A stretch of 64,000 bases of DNA, taken from Streptomyces sp. NBC_01381 (lineage in GTDB: Bacteria > Actinomycetota > Actinomycetes > Streptomycetales > Streptomycetaceae). Shown here piece after piece: positions 38,548-47,109 of this stretch. The stretch lies in assembly GCF_026340305.1 (NCBI RefSeq), contig NZ_JAPEPI010000002.1, positions 372,001 to 436,000 of the forward strand, read 5' to 3'. How positions within the stretch are numbered: the first letter of the stretch is position 1; every line of letters begins with the position of its first letter. Under the pieces are notes generated by a model. It was given only the letters and a program-made list of their open reading frames with translations. It was not told the origin of the DNA and made no database searches. The translations under genes and the position numbers were made by a program.

Positions 38548-40450
38548 ACGCGGCCAGCACACCCCAGCCACACCCGTCGCGGCGCACGGCACACAGCCGC
38601 CCGCTGTGATCGGCCCCCGCGTCGTCCACGTCCCCCAGCACAACCGGTCCGGCACAAGGGCATTCCGCATCACCCCGGCCGACTTCCGCTGCACGCGCCT
38701 GGTATCCGAACTCGCCGATGAATGGGCCTCCCTCGCCGAACTGCGACAGTGGCGCTCCGCCGCCGTGGACACGCACCTCCGAACGATCAAGCTGTTCGCG
38801 GGATTCGTAGACACTCACGCGGCCTCCCCCGAAGCAGCCTCCCTCGCCCGCGACGTACCGGACCTCGCCCACCTGGTCCGCGAGCACAGCAGGCTTCTAC
38901 CTGCTCAGTACGCGACCGGCTCTGAGACTCCGGCGCTACTGATCGACAACCTGCGCGCACTGATGAACGCCCACGCCCAGCGCGAAGAAGTCTCCGTGGC
39001 GGAGGGACTGCTGAGGCTGCTTGCCGCTCCTCACTCTGTCCCGTACGGCAAGTCATCCGAGCTGGACGAGTTCTCCCGCAAGGAGAAGGGCGCGCTCCTC
39101 CGCGCGGCGTGGGCCGGGGTGAGGGAGGCCGAGAACCGGCTGGCCCGTGGCCGCGAACTGGTGGCGCAGGGCGGACCTCCTGCCGCTCACGGATGGACCG
39201 ACATCGCCAACCTGCTGTGGGCCGTCCAGGTCGGCGGGTTCACCTGGCGTGAACTCGCCCGCAGCCTGCCCCCCTTGAGCACGTGGACACAGGAGATGCG
39301 AGAGCTGGCCTCCAGCCGGGCCGGGGCCGTCAGACCAGACTCGGCACGCAGCCAGTTCTGCACGGGGTTGCTCACCTATCTGCACGTCACGCAAGACGAT
39401 ATGCACGCCTTCCGCATCCTGATCATGGCGGCGACCGGACACGCACCCGAGGAGATCACGGGCCTTGGCGAGAGCGACGTCGAGTTCACCTCGCTCGGTG
39501 TCCGCGTCACCCTGCGCAAGCGGCGAGCACGCAAGCTCCGTACCCGTGAATTCCACGCGCCCCGCACCGCGACGCACCCCGACTCCGGACAGCTCAACGC
39601 GGCCGAGTTGCTCCGCAGGCTGATCTCCGTCACCGCCCAGACTCGCGAACTGGCCGGCGCGGAGGACGCAGACCGGCTGTTCCTCGTGGCGACGCTGCCG
39701 CGCTCCCGCGAACCACAGATCCGTCCGTTCAATCCGAATCTCCCGAACGGCAGCTTCAGCGGATGGGGCACCCGTCAGGGCCTGGACATCTCCCAGCCCC
39801 GCGACATCCGCCGACTGCGGAAGTCCGGAAAGGTAGAGAAGGCCATCGCCCACCACGGCGCCGTGGACCGCATCGCCGACGACCACACCCGGCAGACATA
39901 TCTCGACCACTACGCACGCGGCACCACGCTCCGCGTCGTCTCCGGCCAGCTCGTCACCCAGGCCCAGCGGGAATGGTTCGACACGGCGGTCACCGGACCC
40001 GTCGTCCTGGACGAAGCCGCCGAAGCCAGCTTCAACGCTCCCGAGGCGCTGGCCGCCCTGGACCTCAGCCGCGACCAGGCCGACCAGATCCGGGACGGTG
40101 CCCTGAACATGGGCGTCTCCGAATGCCGCGACCCCTATGACTCGCCCTACGCCAAGAAACCCGGCGAGCTGTGCCCCGCAGCGCCCTTGAGCTGCCTGGA
40201 GTGCAAGAACGCCTTTATCCTGCCGTCCAACCTGCCCCAACTCCTGCTCTACGGGGACTTCCTGGACCAGCTCACCCACCGGCTCACCCCGCCCGTCTTC
40301 GACGCCAGATGGGGGCAGCGCCAGACCAACCTCCGCGCAGCTCTTGCCGAGCGGACCTCTGACGAGATCACCGCCGCCCGCAAGCAGATCGAAGACCAGA
40401 GCCTGACCCTCCAGATCCCTCTCTCCTCACATACGGAATTCGACCGATGA
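38540..40450 (+). CDS. Tyrosine recombinase-like protein, second of three (TnpB-like), unusual Arg I box
   Basis: The 636-residue protein starts at GTG 38540, with GGAGG 7 bases upstream and an overlap with the previous stop. The region expected to hold catalytic Arg I reads ATGHAPEEI, with His301 where Arg is normal. The later box is QPRDIRRLRKS (Asp for the usual His), followed by HTRQTYLDHY with Tyr454 and Tyr458. A Cys cluster near the C-terminus (SECRDP, ELCPAAP, SCLECKN) looks like a zinc-binding module. The degenerate catalytic boxes suggest it may be a structural or targeting partner of the other two rather than an independent recombinase. That is inference. Confidence 0.85.
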   Translation: MPRRGQHTPATPVAAHGTQPPAVIGPRVVHVPQHNRSGTRAFRITPADFRCTRLVSELADEWASLAELRQWRSAAVDTHLRTIKLFAGFVDTHAASPEAASLARDVPDLAHLVREHSRLLPAQYATGSETPALLIDNLRALMNAHAQREEVSVAEGLLRLLAAPHSVPYGKSSELDEFSRKEKGALLRAAWAGVREAENRLARGRELVAQGGPPAAHGWTDIANLLWAVQVGGFTWRELARSLPPLSTWTQEMRELASSRAGAVRPDSARSQFCTGLLTYLHVTQDDMHAFRILIMAATGHAPEEITGLGESDVEFTSLGVRVTLRKRRARKLRTREFHAPRTATHPDSGQLNAAELLRRLISVTAQTRELAGAEDADRLFLVATLPRSREPQIRPFNPNLPNGSFSGWGTRQGLDISQPRDIRRLRKSGKVEKAIAHHGAVDRIADDHTRQTYLDHYARGTTLRVVSGQLVTQAQREWFDTAVTGPVVLDEAAEASFNAPEALAALDLSRDQADQIRDGALNMGVSECRDPYDSPYAKKPGELCPAAPLSCLECKNAFILPSNLPQLLLYGDFLDQLTHRLTPPVFDARWGQRQTNLRAALAERTSDEITAARKQIEDQSLTLQIPLSSHTEFDR

Positions 40451-42603
40451 AGCACACCCGTGCCCCGATCCCCGTACACCAGGCCGCGACGCACGACGCG
40501 TTGGCAAGCGATGTCTTCGCGGACGACGAACCGGTCCTCCAGTCCCACCCTCTCGTCCCAGGCATCCCCGTGCCGCGCTTCGGAGACCCCACCACGTGGC
40601 GGATGACCGCCACACGCAAGGCCGCCAACATCTCGGCCTCCGCGTGGTCCATCCCTTTGAATCGTCTGGACGGCATCTGGAACCTGCGGGCCCGCGAAAT
40701 CGCGATGGCCATGCTCAACCCGCAGCACCCAGCCCTCCTGGACCGCGGTGTTCACCTCGGCAGACGAGCCGCAGCCGTCTCCACCCTGGGCCAGCAGACC
40801 CACCGCCTGTGCCAACTCGCCGCATGGGCGGCCGAGCACCGTATGCCGGATGATCTCTCGTTGTGGCAGCCGGACGATGCCCGTGCCTTCGTCGACGACA
40901 TGCGCACTGGCCGGGGCGGCAGCAGCATCATGAGCTACGTCGGGCTGGTGCGCCGGCTACACCAGCTCTCCCGCGCCCTGACTGGCGGCGGCCTCTCGGC
41001 TGATCCGTGGCCAGGACAAACAGCCCGCGAGGTGGCTGACAACCCCAAAGACCCCGAACTACGGACGAAGAACATCGCACCGCCCGTGTGGTTCGCGATC
41101 ATCCGCGCCGCCTGGGCGTACGTGCACGACTTTGCCCCGGACATCCTGCGCGCCCGCGATCAATACCGCACCCTCATGGAGAACAGCTCCCGCAGCACCA
41201 CCGGGGCACGTGAGCGGTTGAATACCTACCTTGCCGACCAGGACAACCTCATCCCCCTCCACCCCACCAGCCACGGCGGCGGAAGGACACCAGCGGGACG
41301 TGTGGCTGAAGGCACGGTCAACTGGAGCCTTCTCAGACTGCTGAGCGGTACCTCTCCAAAGGCAGCGGCCCTCTACCTGAACGCCAAGCGCGACCCGGAC
41401 AACAGAGCACGGGTCATGGCCGTTGCTGCTTCCACCCCGGAAAGGTGCGTGCTGGGCGGTCTCGGGGGTCGGCTCCGACAGATTGAACGCCAGGATGAAT
41501 CGACGGGTCCCTGGCATCGAGGACTTGCCCCACGGACCCTGGGGCGCGAGATCACCACACTGCGCGATGCCTGCTACATCTTGGTAATCGGGCTCTCGAT
41601 GATGCGGGACAGCGAGGTTCGCGAGATCCACCGTAACGCGCTGGTCGAGTACTACGGAGCACCAGCCCTGGTGTCCCGCAAGCGCAAGCTTGATCCTGAC
41701 GCTCCGACTGAGCGATGGTGGATCATCGAACCTGTCGCTGAGGCCATTGCGGTCGCCGAGTCTCTGTCGTGGGACGACGAATTGATCTTCGCCACCCACT
41801 GCGGTTCAGGCGCGATCCTCAGCGAGACCTGCGGGGACTCGTTCGACAGCGGGAACTCGGTCAACAATTTCATCAACCACGTCAACGAGAACTCCGGCTG
41901 GAACGGCCTGCGCATCCCGCCCGGCGGGGCGGCGCCGCACCGCTTCCGCAAGACCATGGCCATGCTCGTCGGCGAACACCCCGGAGCCGAGATCGCCCTT
42001 GGGATGCAGCTCAAGCACGTCGCGACCCGCGCCCTGTCCAACCAGGTCACCGGTGGCTACATGGCCGACGATGCCGACTGGGCCAAGCTCCTCAACACCG
42101 CTGTTGAAGACGCCCACTTCGAGCGCCTGAACGACTTCTACGCCGACTTTCAGGCAGGAAAGCCGGTCGGCTTCGGCCCCGGTGCAGAGAAGATCACCGC
42201 CGAGTTCACTGCCATCCAGGAGACCGCCGAACGCCTGCGGTCCACCGCCCAACCCCGGCATGGAGACGCCCGCGTGGAGTTCGACCTGCTGCGGAAGTCG
42301 AAGATGTCCATCCGGTTCGGAACCCTCAACCACTGCGCGTTCGACCCCCGAAACCCCGCCGGCGCGGTGTGCCTGGAGAACGCAGCCCCCGGCACCATGA
42401 CCGAGCCGCAGCCGGACCGGTGCCGCCCCGACCGGTGTGCCAACAGCGTCATCGCCCCCGTCCACCTGCCGATCTGGAGCGCAGAGCGGGAGAGCCTGAA
42501 CAAGCAGCTCCAGTCACCGAAGCTCGCCCCCTGCCACCGCGACGCGCTGAAACAGCAACTCGCCGAAGTCGAAGCGACCATCGAGAAGGGCCAGCAGTCG
42601 TGA
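40447..42603 (+). CDS. Tyrosine recombinase, third of three
   Basis: The 718-residue protein begins in an ATGA overlap with the second recombinase gene. Catalytic residues are visible: Arg387 in SMMRDSEV, H498-R-F-R501, His524 in QLKHVATR and probable nucleophile Tyr538 in TGGYMADD. The C-terminus carries a Cys/His cluster (NHCAFDP, AVCLENA, DRCRPDRC) followed by a short helix-rich tail. Tn554-type systems need a large recombinase of this kind in addition to a smaller one. It ends in a GTGA overlap with the small fourth gene. Confidence 0.92.
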   Translation: MKHTRAPIPVHQAATHDALASDVFADDEPVLQSHPLVPGIPVPRFGDPTTWRMTATRKAANISASAWSIPLNRLDGIWNLRAREIAMAMLNPQHPALLDRGVHLGRRAAAVSTLGQQTHRLCQLAAWAAEHRMPDDLSLWQPDDARAFVDDMRTGRGGSSIMSYVGLVRRLHQLSRALTGGGLSADPWPGQTAREVADNPKDPELRTKNIAPPVWFAIIRAAWAYVHDFAPDILRARDQYRTLMENSSRSTTGARERLNTYLADQDNLIPLHPTSHGGGRTPAGRVAEGTVNWSLLRLLSGTSPKAAALYLNAKRDPDNRARVMAVAASTPERCVLGGLGGRLRQIERQDESTGPWHRGLAPRTLGREITTLRDACYILVIGLSMMRDSEVREIHRNALVEYYGAPALVSRKRKLDPDAPTERWWIIEPVAEAIAVAESLSWDDELIFATHCGSGAILSETCGDSFDSGNSVNNFINHVNENSGWNGLRIPPGGAAPHRFRKTMAMLVGEHPGAEIALGMQLKHVATRALSNQVTGGYMADDADWAKLLNTAVEDAHFERLNDFYADFQAGKPVGFGPGAEKITAEFTAIQETAERLRSTAQPRHGDARVEFDLLRKSKMSIRFGTLNHCAFDPRNPAGAVCLENAAPGTMTEPQPDRCRPDRCANSVIAPVHLPIWSAERESLNKQLQSPKLAPCHRDALKQQLAEVEATIEKGQQS

Positions 42604-43016
42604 GCGAAGCATCCCCCGCCGCAGTCCAGGCACTCAGGGACGCCATGACCCGGCTCATGGAAGGCCGTCCGAAGGCCACCGACGGCAAGATGACCAAGGA
42701 GAACCTGTACCGGGAAGCCGGGGTTAGCCGGGCCACCATGAACCGCGCCACCGTGGTCATGGCCGAATGGGACGCCTACCTCGACCAGCACGGCCGCCGC
42801 ACCGTCGGAGAGTCCCGGCGAGATGCCGAGATCACCGAACTACAGCGGAAACTCAAGGCCAAGACCCAGGAATGCACCCAGCTCCAACAGAAGCTGGAGG
42901 CCGCCGCCACGGTCATCGGCGCACTACACCACGACAACGAGGCGATGCGCGAGCACATCGCCTCACGCGGCGGCACGGTGGTGTCGCTCGATTCCCGGCG
43001 AGGCGCCACCGACTGA
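42600..43016 (+). CDS. Small coiled-coil accessory protein (DUF6262/TnpC-like)
   Basis: The 138-residue protein starts at GTG 42600, overlapping the previous stop by four bases. It has a helix-turn-helix-like N-terminal half (MTKENLYREAGVSRATMNRA) and a coiled coil (about 75-120, ELQRKLKAKTQECTQLQQKLEA). Size, position after large recombinases and layout match TnpC of Tn554 and DUF6262 proteins, which influence orientation and efficiency of transposition. It completes the four-gene operon. Confidence 0.85.
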   Translation: MSEASPAAVQALRDAMTRLMEGRPKATDGKMTKENLYREAGVSRATMNRATVVMAEWDAYLDQHGRRTVGESRRDAEITELQRKLKAKTQECTQLQQKLEAAATVIGALHHDNEAMREHIASRGGTVVSLDSRRGATD

Positions 43017-43039
43017 CGCCATGTCCGTTCCCCGGTCGG

Positions 43040-43591
43040 TCACCAGGGAGCTTTGTGACCGTTGCCACCACGCCGGGGCCGACTGGGGTTCTTCAGGCGC
43101 CCTTCCTTCTCCAGGCGGCGCCGGGTGCGCGGGACGCGACCCAGGGGGAGATGGCGGTGCTGCTGGTAGAGGCTCTGTTCCATCAGGTCCCGTATCCACC
43201 ACGTGTCGTCTGCGTCGCGGAAGAGGAGGGCTCCGGGACTATCCCAGGTGGGCCTCTGCCCGGTCAGGTGTTCGTGGTCGCTGACTCCGGGCTGGAGGAC
43301 GTTGTAGAGGCGGTGGGCCTGGCCCATGGTGCCGGTGTCGCTGTCGAAGCTGATCGCGTAGAGGTTGTAAATGGGACGCTTGCTCCCGTTGCTGACGTGG
43401 ACGGTCCATCCCGGTCCGACTTTGTGTCCGCAGCAACCTCCGGGGCCGTCGTAGCAGGACACGGCGTCGGCCTCGGAGCGGCGTTCCTTGTTCTGGGCAC
43501 GCCGCAGGGTGATGGCGCCGACCCACAGCGCTCCGGTCGTGCCGGTGGCGCTGAACCAGGTGGGGACGGTGCCCCAGTCGGGGAAAGGCAT
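43040..43591 (-). CDS. Hypothetical protein with N-terminal membrane segment
   Basis: This is a 183-residue product if ATG 43591 (MPFPDWG) is the start. The frame extends to 43753, so the start is uncertain. A short hydrophobic segment (about 9-28, VPTWFSATGTTGALWVGAI) comes first. A soluble domain follows with a Cys cluster (SCYDGPGGCCGH), a beta-like region (WTVHVSNGSKRPIYNLYAI) and an aromatic DADDTWWIRDL, ending in a very basic tail. The pattern recalls small membrane-associated proteins common in Streptomyces accessory DNA. I do not recognise a family. It is convergent with the recombinase operon. Confidence 0.6.
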   Translation of the reverse strand: MPFPDWGTVPTWFSATGTTGALWVGAITLRRAQNKERRSEADAVSCYDGPGGCCGHKVGPGWTVHVSNGSKRPIYNLYAISFDSDTGTMGQAHRLYNVLQPGVSDHEHLTGQRPTWDSPGALLFRDADDTWWIRDLMEQSLYQQHRHLPLGRVPRTRRRLEKEGRLKNPSRPRRGGNGHKAPW

Positions 43592-43749
43592 AGCGGGAAT
43601 CCTGGCCCAGCCAGCGAGCGCCGACCTGGGATTTGAGGAGGCTATGAGGTACTGGCTCCGATCCACGCCGGCGAGCCCGGAGGGGTCGCCATCCTCGACG
43701 CCGAACAGCTCACCGCCCACGCCGGGCACGAATCGGCGGCACCCTGCGG

Positions 43750-44034
43750 TCAACCTTCTGGCTGGTTGCCGCTCTCTCCGCCAGGCTGAGCGCCACTTTG
43801 GGCCTTGATCCGGGCCCGGTCAGTCAGGCCCTTCTGCCCGATGTACGCACGGGCAGTTTCGGCCGCCTCGTGGGCGATGTAGGCGATGGTCGTCGATGCG
43901 GCGACTTCCGGGCTCGACCCTGCGGCCGTGGTGAGGATGTCCTGCCAGCCGGAGGCGGTGATGGACCGCGGGGCCTCGGCCTCGGTGGACGCCGGGTTGT
44001 CGGGGACCGGCCGGATACGTGCTGGTTCTGTCAT
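43750..44034 (-). CDS. Small hypothetical protein
   Basis: The 94-residue protein has no signal peptide or membrane helix. An N-terminal acidic/Pro region is followed by a helical stretch (SPEVAASTTIAYIAHEAAETARAYIG) and a Gly/Pro/Asn-rich tail. No family is recognised and the ribosome-binding site is weak. It lies 67 bases downstream of the kinase-like gene on the same strand, so it may be the last gene of that unit. Confidence 0.5.
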   Translation of the reverse strand: MTEPARIRPVPDNPASTEAEAPRSITASGWQDILTTAAGSSPEVAASTTIAYIAHEAAETARAYIGQKGLTDRARIKAQSGAQPGGESGNQPEG

Positions 44035-44101
44035 GTGCTCATGGTGGCGTGGCCGCGCACCATCCCGGCCGCATCAGGGCCCGTGTCCTGGGCAACGGCA
44101 C

Positions 44102-44998
44102 TTAGGCCAGTTCCTCGAAGGCGCGCTGGAGGTCGCGGGCGGTGGGGCGGTGCCCCGGATCGTGTTGCAGGCCGCTGGTGATGATCTCCTCGAAGGAGGC
44201 GTACGGCCACGGCCGCACATCCTGCCAGGGTTTGACCTGCCCGAGGCTGAGTTCCTTGCGCAGTTCCGGCGTGGTCTGCGTGGTGGTCTTCGAGCTGATC
44301 GGGTACGTGCCGGTCCAGCACGCGAAGATCACCGCGCACAGCGACCAGACCTCGGAGGCGCATGTCAGCATCAGGTCATCGGCCGGGGTGGTGGTGAGGC
44401 GGTCGTGCGCCAACTCGGGGGACATGAACCAGTCGTACGCACCCCGGTAGACCACGGGGCCGGTGCCAGGAGTGCGGCGGGGTGCGTGGGCCATCGCGAA
44501 GTCGAGCAGGTGGGCCCTGGAGCCATCGAGGATGAAGTGGGCGTCCTGGAGGTCGCCATGACGCCAGCCGCCGGCGTGGAGGTCAGCCACGGCCCGGCAC
44601 ATCGCCGCGGCGTAGGAAGCGGCTAGGGCCGCATCTGGGCTGTGGCGGAGCTTCGCGAACGCCGCGTCGGCGTCGTCGCCGCCCACCCACTTCAAGGCCA
44701 GCCAGGACCCGACTCCCTCGGGGAGCGTGCCATGGGCCTCGTACAGGCCCGTCAGGACGTGATCCGCTTCGAGCCCGAGCAGCAGTTCCGCCTCCACGAG
44801 CGCCAGGCGCTCGGAGTCCACGTGTCCCTGCGGGTCCGTGCACGGGACGGTGATCTTCAGGGCGTACGGGCCGTGGCGGGTGTCGACCCGCCACAGGCAG
44901 GTTCCGCGCCGGTCGGCGACGAGCACGGCGGGGGCGTCCTCCCCCCACACGGAAGCGATCAGGCGGTGTGCTGTGGTGGTGTGGGAGGAGTCGGCCAC
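44102..44998 (-). CDS. Protein-kinase-like enzyme
   Basis: The 298-residue protein has kinase-fold landmarks: a probable ATP-anchoring Lys in YALKI, a helix-C Glu in EAELLLG, the catalytic loop HGDLQDAHFILD, DFA in place of DFG, and SPELAHD in place of APE, then a C-lobe with EVWSLCAVIFACWTGTYP. It is closer to Ser/Thr protein kinases than to antibiotic phosphotransferases because of the APE-like and DxW-like segments. GTG 44998 was chosen for GGACGGA upstream. It begins 23 bases after the methyltransferase stop. The substrate is unknown; the methyltransferase and the 142-residue protein next to it are the obvious candidates for partners. Confidence 0.8.
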   Translation of the reverse strand: MADSSHTTTAHRLIASVWGEDAPAVLVADRRGTCLWRVDTRHGPYALKITVPCTDPQGHVDSERLALVEAELLLGLEADHVLTGLYEAHGTLPEGVGSWLALKWVGGDDADAAFAKLRHSPDAALAASYAAAMCRAVADLHAGGWRHGDLQDAHFILDGSRAHLLDFAMAHAPRRTPGTGPVVYRGAYDWFMSPELAHDRLTTTPADDLMLTCASEVWSLCAVIFACWTGTYPISSKTTTQTTPELRKELSLGQVKPWQDVRPWPYASFEEIITSGLQHDPGHRPTARDLQRAFEELA

Positions 44999-45021
44999 TG
45001 TGGTTCCGTCCGGCTTGTGCG

Positions 45022-45774
45022 CTAGCGGGCATCCGAAGGGTCGAGAGTGTAGACGCTCAGATGCCGGGTGCTGGACGGGTTGAAGGAACCTCCCTCCCAG
45101 TCGCCGTGACGGGTCAGGAGGCGCATTCCGGTGAGCCGGGCCATGAGGTCGAGTTCCGCGGGCCACGCGTAGCGGGTCACCATCGGCAGCAGCCGTATTC
45201 CGTTCTCATCCGCGCGGACCTCCTGAGACCGCACGACCTGTGTCACCGGATCGTGGAGCATGGCCGACCAGTGCGCATGGGTGTCGCTTAGTTCGCGCAC
45301 GCTTACGGCCTGCCGGGTCTCGGGGTGCCAGTCCGGGACGCGGGCCTCCACGATGAATACACCGCCCTTCTGAAGGTGGTCGGCGGCGGCCTTGAAGCAG
45401 GCGACCTGTTCTTCCTGCGAGGTGAGGCAGAACAGGGTTGAGGCCACAACGAAGACCAGCGCGAAGCGCTGGTCGAGTTCGATGCGGGTCATGTCTCCGA
45501 TCACTGCGCGGGCCCAGAGGCCGTCGGCTTTGGCCTTGGCGTTGAAGGCGTCCACCATCTTCGGGGAGGCGTCCAGGCCGGTCACCGGGGTCCCGGTGCG
45601 GGCCAGTTCGAGCGCCACCAGACCCGTGCCGCAGCCGAGTTCAAGCGCGGGCCCCTTGGGTGCCAGCTCGCGCAGCCGGACCGCGTCCCGCTGCGGCTGA
45701 CGGCCGGTGGACAGCCCGTCATAGTGTGGCGCCCACCGGTCCCAGCGGGCCGCTTGCTGGTCGATCTCTTCCAC
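45022..45774 (-). CDS. Class I SAM-dependent methyltransferase (element cargo)
   Basis: The 250-residue protein has the SAM motif ALELGCGTGLVAL, GLDASPKMVDAF after strand 2, and a GDMTRIEL region. It resembles small-molecule methyltransferases (Methyltransf_25 type). I placed the start at GTG 45774 with GGGAGTCAGG upstream; the frame extends to 45840 through the terminator-like hairpin and would be atypical. It lies between a hairpin upstream and the kinase-like gene downstream and is probably translated from a shared mRNA. Confidence 0.85.
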   Translation of the reverse strand: MEEIDQQAARWDRWAPHYDGLSTGRQPQRDAVRLRELAPKGPALELGCGTGLVALELARTGTPVTGLDASPKMVDAFNAKAKADGLWARAVIGDMTRIELDQRFALVFVVASTLFCLTSQEEQVACFKAAADHLQKGGVFIVEARVPDWHPETRQAVSVRELSDTHAHWSAMLHDPVTQVVRSQEVRADENGIRLLPMVTRYAWPAELDLMARLTGMRLLTRHGDWEGGSFNPSSTRHLSVYTLDPSDAR

Positions 45775-45806
45775 TTCCTGACTCCCTTGCTCGTGCGGGC
45801 AGAAAA

Positions 45807-45838
45807 GGGGGAGGGCCCGGCGGTGCCGGGCCCTCCCC
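45807..45838 (-). terminator. Hairpin between two same-strand cargo genes
   Basis: GGGGAGGGCCCGGC, loop GGT and GCCGGGCCCTCCCC make a perfect stem. On the minus strand the downstream sequence is TTTTCTGC. It sits 11 bases after the stop of the 142-residue gene and before the methyltransferase start, so it may terminate or attenuate transcription between them. Confidence 0.8.
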
Positions 45839-45849
45839 AACGTGCGGCG

Positions 45850-46278
45850 TCAGGCGGCCAGTTGCACCTCACGCCAGTGGGTCACTTCGATCGCGTCCAG
45901 GGCGACGCCCAGCTTGCTGAACATGTGCCGGTGCATCGAGTTCTGGAAGGCGGTCGCCTTCTCGGTGAAGTACGGCTCGTCGTACCAGGCGACACCGAAC
46001 AGCACCCGTCCGCCGTCGGGGACGGCCGGGTCCATCTCGATGTATGTGCTGGTCCAGTCGTAGAACTTCTCCGCGTCCGGCCGGAGTTTGAGCTGTTCGT
46101 CCGAGGACCGCAGGGCCTCGATGGTGCGCTCGATGCTGGCCGTGTCCGGGCAGGTGAGCGCGCACTGGGACCGGGCGACGAGCTGCTTGTCACCGCGGCG
46201 GTCCGGGTCGTCGTTCTCGCCGGTGAGCACCCTGTAGCGGACGAGGGTGTCGCCGGTCTCGAAGGGCAGATCAGTCAT
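45850..46278 (-). CDS. Hypothetical 142-residue protein
   Basis: It starts at ATG 46278 with GGAGAG 7 bases upstream. The sequence is soluble and mixed alpha/beta, with two close Cys (SQCALTCPDT), an acidic helix (SIERTIEALRSSDEQL) and an aromatic region FGVAWYDEPYF near the middle. No signal peptide, helix-turn-helix or known motif is visible and I do not recognise the family. The strong hairpin at its end and the following methyltransferase and kinase-like genes suggest a small functional module, with this gene transcribed at a higher level. Confidence 0.65.
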   Translation of the reverse strand: MTDLPFETGDTLVRYRVLTGENDDPDRRGDKQLVARSQCALTCPDTASIERTIEALRSSDEQLKLRPDAEKFYDWTSTYIEMDPAVPDGGRVLFGVAWYDEPYFTEKATAFQNSMHRHMFSKLGVALDAIEVTHWREVQLAA

Positions 46279-46445
46279 ACCGTGCTCTCCTTTCGGTCGG
46301 CGGTTCGGCCGCCGCCGACGGCGGCCGAACCGCCTTCGTCCATGCCAGCGGCATAGACGAAGTCAGGGATGTTCCGCGATGTACAGCAGGCCGCCGACGA
46401 CAGCGATGCAAGTCAGGACGTACGCGGTCACGGCTAATCGCTGTC

Positions 46446-46775
46446 TCACTGACGCTGCCCTTGTGCGGCGGCGGCGTAGCGGGCGAGATGGTGGGCGCCT
46501 TTGGCGAGGAGCCGCAGGTTCGCCGCCGGGTCTTGGGGGGTGTCGGAGGCGACCGCGCGGGCGTGCCGGACGGTGTCGATGGCGATGTCGCGTGCCCGGC
46601 CGTCGGCCAGCGAGTGGGCGTAGGCATCGGCGTCGGCGGCGAGGTCCCTGATGTGGGCACGCAGCCGCTCGCGCAAGGCGTCCGTGGCGGGACCGGTCGG
46701 TCTCGCGTCGGCCAGCTTCAAGGCGAGTTCGGCGTCGGCGATGGCGTCGCTGTGACGCGGATGGGTGGAGTTCAC
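46446..46775 (-). CDS. Small helical hypothetical protein (DUF6415-like)
   Basis: The 109-residue product starts at GTG 46775, in a GTGA overlap with the stop of the preceding gene. It is Ala-rich and mostly helical (RLRAHIRDLAADADAYAHSL). The LRxHI pattern and spacing resemble DUF6415 proteins found beside XRE-TPR regulators in streptomycetes, a low-certainty match. It is cotranslated with the 70-residue protein upstream. Confidence 0.6.
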   Translation of the reverse strand: MNSTHPRHSDAIADAELALKLADARPTGPATDALRERLRAHIRDLAADADAYAHSLADGRARDIAIDTVRHARAVASDTPQDPAANLRLLAKGAHHLARYAAAAQGQRQ

Positions 46776-46984
46776 AGGTCGTCGCCGTCCAACCGGCGCT
46801 GGGCCTGTGTGCGGGTCGTGGTGAGGCCGTCCGGGTCGCTGGCAGGCCACTCCAGGCCGCCCGCACCCCGCAGGATCGGATGCCCCTCGCGGACATCGGT
46901 GAGGACCGCCCGTTTGCCGGGCGCATACTCGACCTCATCGCCGATCTGTGGGCGTCGCTCGGGCTTCTTGCTCGGGCCATCCAT
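46772..46984 (-). CDS. Small hypothetical protein
   Basis: The 70-residue product starts at ATG 46984 (MDGPSKK) behind GGAG. The frame extends 13 codons further, but that start has no ribosome-binding site. It contains IGDEVEYAPGKRAVLTDV, a short beta-rich core resembling small SH3-like folds. It is divergent from the XRE-TPR regulator, with 125 bases between the starts, a layout typical of regulator-target pairs in Streptomyces. Confidence 0.6.
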   Translation of the reverse strand: MDGPSKKPERRPQIGDEVEYAPGKRAVLTDVREGHPILRGAGGLEWPASDPDGLTTTRTQAQRRLDGDDL

Positions 46985-47076
46985 GATCGTCTCCGTCCCC
47001 TCTGCACGGCTTGCTGCTGACATCGAGTCAACCGATCAGGTGGGCGGCCGGGAATTGCCGTGCCAGGGTGGGGAGT

Positions 47077-47094
47077 TGAAATCCTTGAATTTCA
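47077..47094. promoter_or_regulatory. Inverted repeat upstream of the XRE-TPR gene
   Basis: TGAAAT (47077-47082) and ATTTCA (47089-47094) are separated by six bases and lie 15 bases before the ATG of the regulator. The AT content is high for the region. It is a candidate autoregulatory operator. Confidence 0.5.
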
Positions 47095-47109
47095 GGGAAG
47101 GGGGCGACC

